From: Lucifuga dentata
Taxonomy: Eukaryota > Chordata > Actinopteri > Ophidiiformes > Bythitidae
NCBI GenBank assembly: GCA_014773175.1
Contig: VXCM01002004.1
Span: 157,728-221,727 of the forward strand
Reading direction: 5' to 3'
DNA length: 64,000 bases
The notes below the pieces were generated by a model that was given only the letters and a program-made list of their open reading frames with translations, had not been told where the DNA came from and ran no database searches. Of the stretch, positions 23,089 through 33,730 are shown one piece after another. A program made the position numbers and the translations under genes. The first letter of the stretch is position 1. Each line of letters begins with the position of its first letter.

Positions 23089-24160
23089 TGTGTTTATTCT
23101 GACACCTCTACTCAAGAAGACTTATGAAACCAAGCAAACTGTTCTCCAGTGTTGATCTGCCCTAGTATCGACTTGCAGTTTAGTGTTTGATAGAGCAAAT
23201 ATTATATTTACTGATTCCTTGAACTTGAAATGTGTGTTGTGACTTCGCTATGTTTTTTTCCTAGATATTTATTATTTTTACTAATAAAAGTTGAGCTGCT
23301 CTTCACTTATCTGCCACCATGTTTTCTTCCTAGGACTCCTTCTAGGACAGTAAAAGTTTTCAGTGATCAAATGGTGCAAACAAAGAGGCAGAAATGAGCA
23401 TAAAATACTGTATAACAGCAAGCTTTAGGTAGGTTCAGAAAAGTGATTGGTATGTAAAAATAGCTACAGTAAAATAGTTATCCTTTATTGATTTCTGATC
23501 AGGGAATGTTAGGTTGAAACAAAAAAGTGTCATCAAATATCAAAGAGAAAGAGGAATATTATGAATAGATCAAGCATGAACTATGACCCAAAAAATGTAT
23601 GACATATATATTCTGTATCTACTTATTTCAACATTTTCCTGATGCTATATGATGCTTACATTGGTACAATATTAAAATCCCAGACATCAAACTCTTACAT
23701 TTAATGGAAATATTGGCCATGTCATGGATTATTTCACACAGTTAGGGTTAGGGTTAGGATTTTTTTTTTTGTGTGTNTGTGTGTTTTTGTTTTTTTTTTA
23801 ACAAAATTGATCCTGCCACATTAGGTATTTTTGGAATCATTGGGATCTTCACTAGAATTTGAAATAAAGTTCTATGGGTTTGATGTATGGGTTGTTGTAT
23901 GCACAAAATACATTTGTAAAGTTGGAAAGTTTAAATATACAGTGTATAAATCTGTGTTAAAGGTGGTGCTGTGACAGACAGGAATCTGTCAGACAGGCTG
24001 GAATGAATCGCCTGGTGTCTGTGATGGAACCCTGTCTTCAATTATTTGGACATGCACTGAGACACTGTCCTCCCTCTAAACAAATCCCACTCCACCATTC
24101 CTCATTTATCTTTCATGTTCCACCTCCTGTTCATCTGCACAGAACACACCATTCTGCTGT

Positions 24161-24829
24161 TTAAAGGATCATACCGGCCATTTTGCATGTTTGAGCCTAA
24201 TATATTCTATATTCATACATTACGTTACTGGCAATCGTTTCCCAAAGGATAAAACCATATTCCAGCTTTCCTGATATTTTGCAAAATCTCTTAATCTTTC
24301 AAAATCAAATATTGAAGCGATACACTCACCTTAAAAATCAATGTTTCACCTACTAATAGTCACGCAAAATTATGAAGTCGCGATCTTTAAAATTGTTTGA
24401 TAAATGCAGGTCTTCTTTTGGGACTATATTCCCTGGTGGAGACATACATTCATTCCACACTTTTTANATAAATGCAGGTCTTCTTTTGGGACTATATTCC
24501 CTGGTGGAGACATACATTCATTCCACACTTTTTATTGTGCTTAAATACTAAAATTATGAAACTTCAAAAAAACCTGAATACATGTCTTGTTCATGATGAT
24601 GGATTACTTATCCCAAGAACGTTTCAAGCACCAACAAGTTGATTTTAATAGCGTACCAGAATGAAATGAAACCAATGGTGGTCTGGAAGGTAGGAATTTT
24701 TTTTTTATTTTTATTTTTTTTAACTCACCATTCTAGTAGTATGCTTTGGGAACTGATTGTCAGTAACCTTACATGTATGAAAACTGAATATAGGCTCAAA
24801 CATGCAAAATGGCCAGTATGGTCCTTTAA
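24161..24829. mobile_element. TTAAAGGACC element, copy 3 (inverted orientation)
   Basis: It begins TTAAAGGATCATACCGGCCA and ends GCCAGTATGGTCCTTTAA. Its internal blocks run opposite to copies 1 and 2: GCAGGTCTTCTTTTGGGACT here against the reverse strand there. A 67-bp assembly overlap around the N at 24467 (24400-24466 and 24468-24534) inflates it. The true length is near 600 bp. Confidence 0.82.
24400..24534. repeat. assembly overlap duplicated around N 24467
   Basis: 67 bp (24400-24466) are repeated exactly at 24468-24534, inside copy 3 of the TTAAAGGACC element. Confidence 0.9.
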
Positions 24830-25622
24830 ACATGTTTCCAGCTGTAATTGTTGCTCTTTTTCCCACATTTTATCCATTTACACTCTCCAGATCCACTATT
24901 TTATCTAACCTATTAATTATTAATCCCGCCCAAAGCCACCTCCAGTGAAGTCTCATCCCTCTTCTTAAAATATTTTCCTCTTTGCTTCTCGCTCACTCCC
25001 TCTCGTCACCCTCTCATCACTCTCCTGTCTCCCCTGATAGGCAGAGCATGGTGGTTTGATATTAATATCTGGGTAAACATTGGCATTGCTATAGAGACAA
25101 TGGTGACAGCCGTATAGTCACATTCTTCTAATCTGAGCTCTTAATCCTGTTCTTTTATCAGAGATTTGGGTGTGCTGCCTTCACTCCCTATCTTTAAAAT
25201 TGCCCTCCCACACAACCATGCAATCCTGTACATGCCGGCCCACACTGTCACACTGCAGAAGTTTCCAAACTCTGAATGAACCTCCAGCCCTGGAGCTATT
25301 TTCAGTAGATGCAGAGGAATGTGTGAATTTAGGTGGCATGTGTTGTCAAAGAAGAATGTAATAACTTGTCATTGAAATACTTTCCTGTGGTTCAGCTGTT
25401 TCAGCTGCGCAGCACTCGGATTATTATCCAATTTGGCAACGTCAATCTATGTAGTAGTACAAGACAATTAGCCTGAATGTTCCGCAGCAGAAAATAGGAC
25501 AAACTAAGACAATTAGATGATGAGATGTTTGTTTTTGTTGTTTTTACAGATAAATGTGCATGATTTTTTTTTCCACTGAAATTGGTCTATTACCTTTGAA
25601 GAAAATAACTATATATATACAG

Positions 25623-25659
<37 letters not shown>

Positions 25660-25724
25660 CGTATAAACACGCTGTATCTTGTAATGTTAAGAAAATATTC
25701 TAAAATTCTTGGATCTAACCCCAG
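24830..25724. other. intergenic DNA, no gene recognised
   Basis: Nothing coding is recognised. A compound (TA)n-(CA)n microsatellite lies near 25610-25660. Confidence 0.6.
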
Positions 25725-26225
25725 ATGAGTTTACAGTTCACCTCTTGTCCACCATCCGTCACCCTTGAGTTTTTCTCTCCATTTCACCTGACCACCTCAC
25801 CTAATTCCAATTTACTCATCACCAGGTGTATGTATATACTAGCCAGTTCTCTGCTCTCTGCCAGCTTTTCTTGTGAGTTTTATGTGTCTTGCCATTTTCC
25901 TGTTTCCTACCTGTTTGCCTTTTTTCAGTTGTTGAATTCTGACCTCTGTTCTTCCTCTTTTTTTTTTTTTTTTTTANTTTTTTTTTTTTTTTTTTAAATC
26001 TGCCTTAGCCTTTTGAATCTATTTGCCTGCCTGCCTATACACTTTATGAATCCTGACCTTGGCTTGTTGGCTGTTTTTCATGATCTTTTGGATCTGTTTA
26101 CCTGCCCATTTACCAGTAAGTGAATCTTGACCATCTGCCTGCTCTGTAATTTTATCACATCTCAAGTAAAGACTCTTTACCTTTAACTGTCTGCATCTGA
26201 GTCATGCAACCCAGTAATCCTGCTA
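25725..26225 (+). mobile_element. LTR-like retroelement fragment A
   Basis: A pyrimidine-rich segment with repeated CCTGCC words, starting near TCACCCTTGAGTTTTTCTC and closing with CAAGTAAAGACTCTTTACCT and TGCATCTGAGTC. The same arrangement recurs at 29345-29885 and 43165-43620 and resembles LTRs of fish gypsy-type elements. It is interrupted by poly-T and an N at 25977. No coding part is attached, so it would be a solo LTR or fragment. The family assignment is from memory of its general form and is uncertain. Confidence 0.45.
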
Positions 26226-26360
26226 ACAAACCAACAAACCATAGATGAGGGTGAAAACATAACCTCCTTAATGAAGCTAATCAATCATTTAAGTTGTTTA
26301 TTTAGTTAAAAAGGTCAAACATTTGCTGGTTCCAGCTTCTCAAAAGTGATAATTTGCTAC

Positions 26361-26398
<38 letters not shown>

Positions 26399-26497
26399 AA
26401 AGACAAAATAAGAAATCTGAAAGGTCACTTTGCATGCTTGTATACTGTGCAGTAACTCACTGCTTTAGCTAGACTTGGAGCCAACAAGGAAATCATT

Positions 26498-27199
26498 TAA
26501 AGGACCATACTGTCCATTTAACATATTTGAGCCTAATATATTAAATTTTCATATACATAATGTTACTGACAATAATTTCCCAAATCATACTACTGGAATG
26601 GTGAATTAAATTTTTTTTCCCCTATACCTTCCAGACTGCCATTGGCTTCAGTTCATTCTGGTACGCTGTTAAAATCAACTTGTTGATACTTGAAACGTGC
26701 TTGGGATAGGTAATCCATCATCATGAGCAAGACATGTATTCAGGTTTTTTTTTTTTTTTTAGAAATTACATAATTTTAGCATTTTTTAATGTGCATTAAA
26801 AAGAGCAGAGTGATTGAAAATACTTCCTATTGTCAGTTCTTCACTACAGCTCTTGAATGCATCACTAGGAAGCATTTTCAGATCACTTTGCACTTTTTAT
26901 TAAGCTTAAACGCTAAAATTATCTAACTTTGGGGAAAAAAAAAAACCTGAATACATGTCTTGTTAACGATGATGGATTCATCATCCCAAGAACTATCCCA
27001 AGAACATTTCAAGTGTCAACAACTTGATTTTAATAGTGTACCAGAATGAGCTGAAACCAATGGCGGTGTGGAAGGTAGGAAAAATTTTTAAATTCACTGT
27101 TCCAGTAGTATGCTTTGGGAAATGATTATCAGTAAAATTGTGTATGAAAATTGAATCTATTGGGCTCAAACACGCAAAATGGTAAGTATGGTCCTTTAA
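26498..27199. mobile_element. TTAAAGGACC element, copy 4: foldback form
   Basis: Unlike the other copies, both halves are the same end of the element in opposite orientation. The left arm (26498 to about 26840) runs TTAAAGGACCATACTGTCCA, TTTGAGCCTAATATATT, TTCATTCTGGTACGCTGTTA, GACATGTATTCAGG and GAAAATACTTCCT. The reverse complement of the right arm repeats these blocks in the same order out to TTAAAGGACCATACTTACCA. The arms are about 330-340 bp with scattered mismatches. A transcript across it would form a long hairpin. Confidence 0.82.
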
Positions 27200-27576
27200 C
27201 TTTACTTTTCTCTATAACTTTTTATTCCATTGTGTTCTTTGTCATCATCTGTATGCTTTGAGGAGTTGTCAGATTCTCAATCCCTCTAAGTACGCCTCAC
27301 AGGGTATTTAAAGACGGGTCACATAGTGTCAGGTAGCAAAAGATCCTCTGTGGCCTCACGCTCTTGTAATGTTGCCCACAGTGGCATGCTATGGCCTAAA
27401 TCAGCAATGTAGGAAGCTGAGTTACTCTGAATGCTTGTCAGTGTCTTTCTTGTGACCCATTTGCCATTCACTGTATGCTGGTGGTCCTCCTACCCAGTGT
27501 CTGTTGCTGCTCTCCACTGGATAAATTGGGTAATACACACTGAAGTAAAGGTCATTAATATAGAGCATAAATTGCA

Positions 27577-27582
27577 TTTATT
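27577..27582 (-). terminator. prr29: candidate prr29 polyadenylation signal
   Basis: TTTATT on the plus strand (AATAAA on the minus strand) lies about 155 bp beyond the proposed prr29 stop, supporting the gene end placed at 27735. Confidence 0.5.
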
Positions 27583-27734
27583 AACCATCTCCATCTATTG
27601 TAAATTAAGATAAAAGAGATTCCATTGAGATAGGAAAGACACGAGTGAAATCAGGATCCTCTAAAGAAGATTATTATAACTCATAAAAACAGTTATAATT
27701 AAATTTGGAACGTGAGACAATAATCAGGCTCTCT

Positions 27735-30700
27735 TCAGTGCTTCTGCTGCCTTCTATCTGTGGCTCTGTAGTGCTCTAAGAATAAAAACAAAGATGAATC
27801 ACTCCAGCGATCTATAAAGCATCTGATGAACACGTCTCTCCAACCATTCACAATCAACAACGCCATAATCACCAGCAGCGGCCCCAATCAGTATCCCTTC
27901 TCATCATGCTTATTGTGAAGCTTGCTGCAGGCGCCTCCATTATCACCCGTCTCGAAGGGCAGTGTGACATCACATGAGCAGACTGTTAATTGGCTGTTGG
28001 CTTGGTGTTGCTGAGTGGTGGTTTACCTGCAGCAGGAGGGATGTCAGGTCCCACAGTCCTGGTGGCACTGGGTGGGGGAGGTGAAGGGACAGCAGACCTG
28101 ATCACAAAATTGAGAACCTTCTATAACTCGCATTGATTGTCAGATCTTTTAATATATGGACTAGTAGTAACCAACAACTAAATCAAACTTATTAATGTTT
28201 TATGATGGTATGATGGTTGGTTTTAAATCAGGGGCAGATCTAGGGTTAGTGGAGGTCCAGGTTCTTAGCTTAGATATCCACTGGAAAAGCCAAGCATGAG
28301 GTAGCTTTGGCTATCTACCAAAGCAAATGGCAAATACCTTTGGTAGATAGCCAAAGATATTTTATATCTACCAAAGCTAAATGTAAATTTTGAGAAATGC
28401 TTAAAAAATGTAACAAATCATGTTACATTCTTTTAACAAGTTACATGAAGTTAAAAATCTTTTTAAACAAAAGCCTTTTCAACGATCTAAACAGGGGAGT
28501 TATATGGTGCTTTATGTCTGTTGCGTCTACCAATTTGGTCCGGCCCAAAACGTTTACAACACTGGTTCTGCCTTGGCGATTAATTTGGGTAATTGCAAAA
28601 GTGCTATAGAAAATTCAAAACACACTATTACAAAAAAGATTTGGGGCTTTATGGAAAACATCTGGGGCTTAAGCCCCATAAGCCCGCCCCTAGCACTGCC
28701 CCTGTTTTAAATTCTAATATGTGGCAGAACTGAACCTTTTAAACCACAAAGTCTTGTTGTTCAGGCACGATATGCAAGTATATTACAGTACCCCTTCCTA
28801 AGGTCAGGTTTTGTACCCCTATTGAAAGGACAATTTGGCACCCTAAGTTACCAAAGTGTTCCAATTATTAGGAAATGTTGATCAGACCACCTTTTTGTAT
28901 TTTTACATTTTTTTGCCAGTGTAGAATGGCTTGTTCCAGTTTGTTGATGCTAAATCTTGGAAACAGTGTTAATAGCTCAACCAGTAGGAGTCTATATAAT
29001 GCAGCAGTAAGGACAGTCCCTGACTGTATTTGTGTGTCACCTCTCTTGTTGTGACAGAGCAGAAGCAGGTTTGTTGGGGTCATGGTAGACCACCTTGGGC
29101 TGAGGCAGCCATGCGGGACAGGATAAGTTTGGAGCAGGTGGGTAATAATGGTGGTACACCTCGGTGTCGTCCTCGTCCTCCTGAATTATCACCAGATTTC
29201 TGTGGGCCTGACATGGTGAAAAAGAAAAAACAGCCCAACTTGACTGATAAGCTACATGACCAAGATCATTACAAATCTTTTAATGTTAAAGAATTTTAAT
29301 GAATTTAGTTAGAATTTAATGAATTTAGCTCAAATTTAAAATGTTAATTTGTCCACCAGCCATCACCCCTGAGTTTCCCTCCTCTATCTGCACACTCACC
29401 TGCTCCAAATTCCCTAACCTACATATACCAGCCAGATTTTTTGTTGTTGGTTTTTTGTTCCCTGTTAGATTGTCTTGGAAGCATTGCTCAAGCATTCAGC
29501 CACTTACATTTTTTCCTGTTACCTGTTTACCTGCCTGCTTGTGCTTGTCTATGAAACCTGACCTCGACTTGCTTCATCTGTTTTTGGATTTGTTTGCTTA
29601 ACCTGTCTGCCTTCCTTGTTCCTGAACATAAGCCTGCCTTCTGACCACAGATTACCTGCATAGCTCCACTCAGACTGTTTGCTTCTCTCGCTCCTTTACT
29701 GATTGCTTAACCCGCCTGCCCCTGACTTGTGATTTGGCCTGTCCTCTTCTTTGTTACCTGGTTACCAACTGCCTGCTTTTATTTTTGTATATTTTCAAGC
29801 AAAGACTGCTGGGCTGCTTTTATCTGCCTCTTGATGCATTTGAGTCCTTAACCTGTAACTCCCTCGTGATATCCACAAAGGCTAGCATGTAAGTGTTTGG
29901 CCAACATCTGTGTTTTACAGTCCTTGGGCCTAATGCAACTGGCCAATCAGAAAAGAGCAGGCTTTTCGGGAGGCTTAAAAAGGCAATACTTAATATGGCC
30001 TTTTTTTGACTCAGTGTGCACAGTGGTGCAGCAACAAGGAGAATAGTGGATCAATGTGTTTTTGTACATTAAAGCATTCAAAATAAACACAGTAGACAAA
30101 GTTGAAAACTAAATATAAATAAGCACACAGAATATGTCAATTTTAAAAAAGGAAAACATGAAAGAAGTTACAATTCAGAATGTTTCAGAAATAAATGCCA
30201 GTAAAATAACTTGTTCATGTTATTATAGTGTATAAACATTTTTTTTTTTTTTACAATACAAAAATGTGAAATTATCACATCCCATCTGTTGATATTATTT
30301 GCTTATTTAAAAGAAGACTGTCCTGGAATATAGCCATTATATTTTAAATCCCACTTGACAAATGCAAGTTTAAGTGTGTGTGGGAGAAAACTTATTTTTT
30401 GTGAACATGTAGACACATTGGAGCCAGTTATGCTGATAAAAACCCATCCTCAGTCATCTGCATTTTAACACTGCATCCCAGAAGTGGACTGTGATATATT
30501 ATGTTCAAATATAATGAATACAAATACTCATCTTGTCATTATCCAGTGACAGCAAAAAAGCAGGCAAAAACCTTACCTGCCCCTCGCACACATCAGAATA
30601 AACTCAACGCTCCACAGTGCCTCCAATATTTTTATCCAGTGACAATGTATTTAGGAAGTCTAAGAGCCTGAATTTAGTGTGAATTGAATCAAATTCAATT

Positions 30701-33109
30701 TTCTATTATTTCTGAAATGAGGATGTCATATAAATAAATCACTGCAGCTCAACTCAAATTCACGACCATCCAATTACAAATCTGTATCCATTTTAATAGA
30801 ATTTGATGCAATTTATTAACTGATTGATGCCAAAATACATATTACTTACGGCAGAGTTCAGAGGAGGGCTGGCAGAGCTGAGAGCTGACATGGTCATGTT
30901 GTTCATGATGATCTGATGCATCTGGGCGTTCTGGATCATCATCAACTCTATAAGGTCTGTATCTCACACACACACACACGTACATCTGTATTAACTCCTT
31001 ACCTGAGAATCATCAGCTTGTTTTATTAACCTTCTATTCACCTCCCTCTGGGTGACTAGAAGGGATTAATTCACATTGTCAAAGCAATGTGATGAATCTC
31101 GTGCCCCTGCTATTTGATAAACAATGCCTCACCTCGCTAAATTATCTAATTTTTGACAGAAATTAATAATGTTTTTGACCAAGGTTTCATGGCAAAGATT
31201 TCTGTACTTTTAAGCAATATTCTTCACCCTGCTAAATTATTTAATGCTTGCTAAAGCAAGTGATGTCTATATAAGTGAGCTCTCTGGTCACCACTTGTTT
31301 GTCAGCACAGTGACAGCACAGCATGCTCAGTAACTTGACAAACTTTGTGATATTTTTTGCACCTTGAAGGCTTAATGGTAGCTTCATAAATAACTGTGTG
31401 GAGTATTGACACACCAGGGAACATGTGAGTCATGGGAATAAGGTTTCAGCCTGATGCTTATCTGGATGGTGGATGGATGGAAAAATATTTCTTAAGTCTA
31501 ATGTCCAGTTAGCATGTGCAGTCACCATGTCCCCCACAAATTGCAACCAATTCTGTTTCATACTCAATATTATGAAGTTCTTAAATTTTACTCATACATG
31601 TTAATTTCCCTGCACTTGATCTTTCCAAACTGCAAAGTTGCCTATTGCTACTTTAAAGGGGACATGTTACACAGATTTCTATGTTCCTATTTTAATTCAT
31701 GGCTCTAATTTGAAATCTTTGCAATGCTTTAATGTGGGGGGGNGGTGGGGGGAAGAAAAGAAAAAAAAGAAAAAGTTGATCCACTTCCTTACAGCACCAC
31801 TCTGCACACTGAGTGAAAATCATTTTTAGGTACTGTCTCTAAGTCCTCCTTTTTGAAAAAGCCTGCTCTTTTTTGACTGGCTGGCTGCATCAGGTCTGAG
31901 ATGGCAGCACCACTGAAACATAGATGCTGACCAAACACTTTTTCACTAGCCTCATGCTTTAGGGTAGGCCGACAAATTAAAAGTTACATAGTTACATATT
32001 GATCTAAACATGTTACAGAGGTAAAGGACCGGTGGAAAAACAAAGCTTTCAGGACCTATGAGTTTGTCTTACTGGATACATTTCTATTCATATGAACCTC
32101 AAGTTTTGCAACTTTGACAATATTCAACAATATTTCCTACAGTATTACTTTATGAAAATGAGGGAGTGACAAAAAGCATATATATGTCCCTTAACTGACT
32201 TATTTGTGACTGAAGCACAGAATTGCTGATGTGGAAAACAACTTAAAGTAAATGTAACTGATCCTGAAGCTTTTATAACTTCCTCAGTGCACAGTAAGTT
32301 TTTATTTTTATTTACGTTTTTGGGACAAACTGTTGAGCAGAGTGCATTTTGCTAGCTGGTAGCTCAGCTCCAATGTCAATGAATCCTGCTGGAGCATGAA
32401 AACTTCACGATGGATGACACCTTTAAAAGTTCATGTACATACAGTATAGCAAAGCTGAGATTACTAAAACCTGCTGCAGCACTTGGACAGAAATTAAACA
32501 TGGATACACACACACCCACACCCACACCCACACATAGTTGGCACCTACTCACTATAGACCATAAATAATACATCTGAGTGCTTGCATGCAAGATGGTGAT
32601 GTGACAGACAGGCAAGAATAGCTGTGAATGTGAAATCCTGAGATTCAGTTTGTGTGCTGTGACAGTCTGCTGTACCCTCCTTGACGTGACCACCAGGCCT
32701 AATGGAGGGAGCGCAGCCGCGAGGCATCATGGTCGCTGGGAGCTGCTGTAGGATAGTGGTGGGCTGCTGGGGAGCCTGAGGAGGAGAGATGGGACTGTAA
32801 TGAGGCTCTCTGCCTGGAGGCACAGGAGCTGAGAATAAACTGCTGTATCTGCCAATGCAGGTGGTGAACCTCCACTTCACTGGAGGAGAAATGGCAAGAT
32901 TATCTTCCAGTCAATATTAAAAGATTCAACAATTGTGAGTCCTGCGTTGGATTTACACTGCGATCAGAAGTTTAGTTAGCTTAATGCTGTAGTTGAAACT
33001 CAATAACCTTCCATATAAGAGACTAAAACAAACATGCACTTACGGGAAATATCTGCAAAGTGTGTGGATCATCCTGAAAGTGTGGATAAATTTCTTCTGT
33101 CCATGCCAT
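27735..33109 (-). CDS. prr29: proline-rich protein 29 (PRR29/C17orf72 family), six exons
   Basis: Six minus-strand exons are proposed: 33109-33044, 32775-32676, 30956-30850, 29207-29041, 28097-28027 and 27775-27735. Each has AG/GT borders (the last has an acceptor and a stop), all phases fit, and the total is 552 nt or 183 residues (human PRR29 189). The hallmark is HVKEDLIELMMIQNAQMHQ at the exon 2/3 junction, close to human VKEDLLELMMLQNAQMHQ. Exon 4 encodes an acidic piece and VYHHYYPPAPN. Exon 5 is proline-rich (SAVPSPPPPSATRTVGP). Exon 6 ends RRQQKH. Function is unknown for the family. The hallmark exons (2-4) are secure; exon 1 (start MAWTEEIYPHFQDD) and exons 5-6 rest on phase and splice-site fit. 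If the exon 4 donor is skipped, the frame stops at once (TGA 29039-29037). Confidence 0.78.
28229..28704. mobile_element. hAT-type non-autonomous element (476 bp) in a prr29 intron
   Basis: It starts CAGGGGCAGATCTAG and ends CTAGCACTGCCCCTG, imperfect 15-bp inverted ends. It is flanked by an exact 8-bp duplication TTTTAAAT at 28221-28228 and 28705-28712. The terminal CAGGGGC and the 8-bp duplication are typical of hAT elements. It has no transposase. A fragment with a similar right end lies near 43690-43725. Confidence 0.85.
29345..29885 (+). mobile_element. LTR-like retroelement fragment B (in a prr29 intron)
   Basis: It parallels fragments A and C: a segment starting near CCAGCCATCACCCCTGAGTT, then CCTGCCTGC-rich pyrimidine DNA, then CAAGCAAAGACTGCTGGGCT and TGCATTTGAGTCC. 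It lies antisense within prr29. Confidence 0.45.
29926..30065 (-). repeat. dispersed repeat copy, inverted relative to 31655-31960
   Basis: The block GGCCAATCAGAAAAGAGCAG followed by GCAGCAACAAGGAG is the reverse of matching blocks at 31720-31890 (CCTGCTCTTTTTTGACTGGC and others). It resembles a common fish repeat beginning AAAGGGGACAT. It lies between prr29 exons 3 and 4. Confidence 0.55.
31655..31965 (+). repeat. dispersed repeat copy beginning AAAGGGGACATGTTAC
   Basis: It starts TTTAAAGGGGACATGTTACA, contains a G-rich tract with an N at 31743, and continues into CCTGCTCTTTTTTGACTGGC. It is homologous in opposite orientation to 29926-30065. It lies between prr29 exons 2 and 3. Confidence 0.55.
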
Positions 33110-33289
33110 ATGTAAGAACTTCAGCTTATATTATTTACATTTAAGTGTTTCTAACCTGTTGGCTAAAGTGCTGAGGCACCCTGTAGCAGGTTGCCAAGGT
33201 GTCAAAAACACAAGCAACATCTCTCTCTCTCACACACACACACTGAACTACACATACGCACTTTCCTTGTGACTAATCCATGACTGATA

Positions 33290-33730
33290 GAATAGAATAG
33301 AATGGAATATACTTTTATTATCCCCATGGGTAAATTTGTTCTGGACTGCAAGTTGCCACACAGAACATTCACATTACAGCCACTACACACACATCTTAAG
33401 AAGCAAAACCATCACCCTAATCCATGAGTAACAGATAACTACAACAATAGACATCATCATCAAATCTCAGTGTTGTATTACACAAACCCTGTGACTTCTA
33501 CGTATGACCTCCTTGTAGACTATTAAGGACTTTGACTGATATAGGCACAAATGAGTTCTTAAACCTTTTTAGTTTACAGTGTGGACCTCTGTCTTCTGCC
33601 AGAAAGTAACAGTTCATATTGTGAAGAAAAAGATGACAATGACAGTATGACAATATGCAGTACAGGCTGTTTGTGTCTAAACTCAACAAAAGCAGAGCAG
33701 CTGATAAGTTAGGATATAATAAATACATTC
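33290..33730 (-). mobile_element. degenerate non-LTR retrotransposon 3' end
   Basis: On the minus strand a short frame includes KLKRFKNSFVPISVKVLNSL, which resembles the C-terminal end of fish LINE reverse-transcriptase proteins. It is followed by the familiar 3' sequence and a tail of AATAGAATAG repeats at 33290-33305 (plus-strand reading). The rest of the element is missing. The family is not assigned. Confidence 0.5.

Larger units (their letters stand above)
21786..24160. other. tcap 3' region and intergenic DNA
   Basis: No further exon is recognised. Overlapping AATAAA signals at 22785-22813 are a plausible tcap 3' end. Unmerged assembly overlaps surround the Ns at 22594 and 23023. A T/G-rich tract with an N lies at 23777. 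Confidence 0.55.

Noticed and set aside
9226..24534. Tandem duplications of about 65 bp
   Set aside because: Each pair is identical, of similar length and separated by exactly one N. Assembly overlap explains them better than biology.
32376..32880. Longer prr29 exon starting at 32879
   Set aside because: An acceptor at 32881-32880 gives an open frame, but its phase does not fit the proposed ATG exon 33109-33044. The internal acceptor before 32775 has a better pyrimidine tract and fits, though alternative use cannot be excluded.
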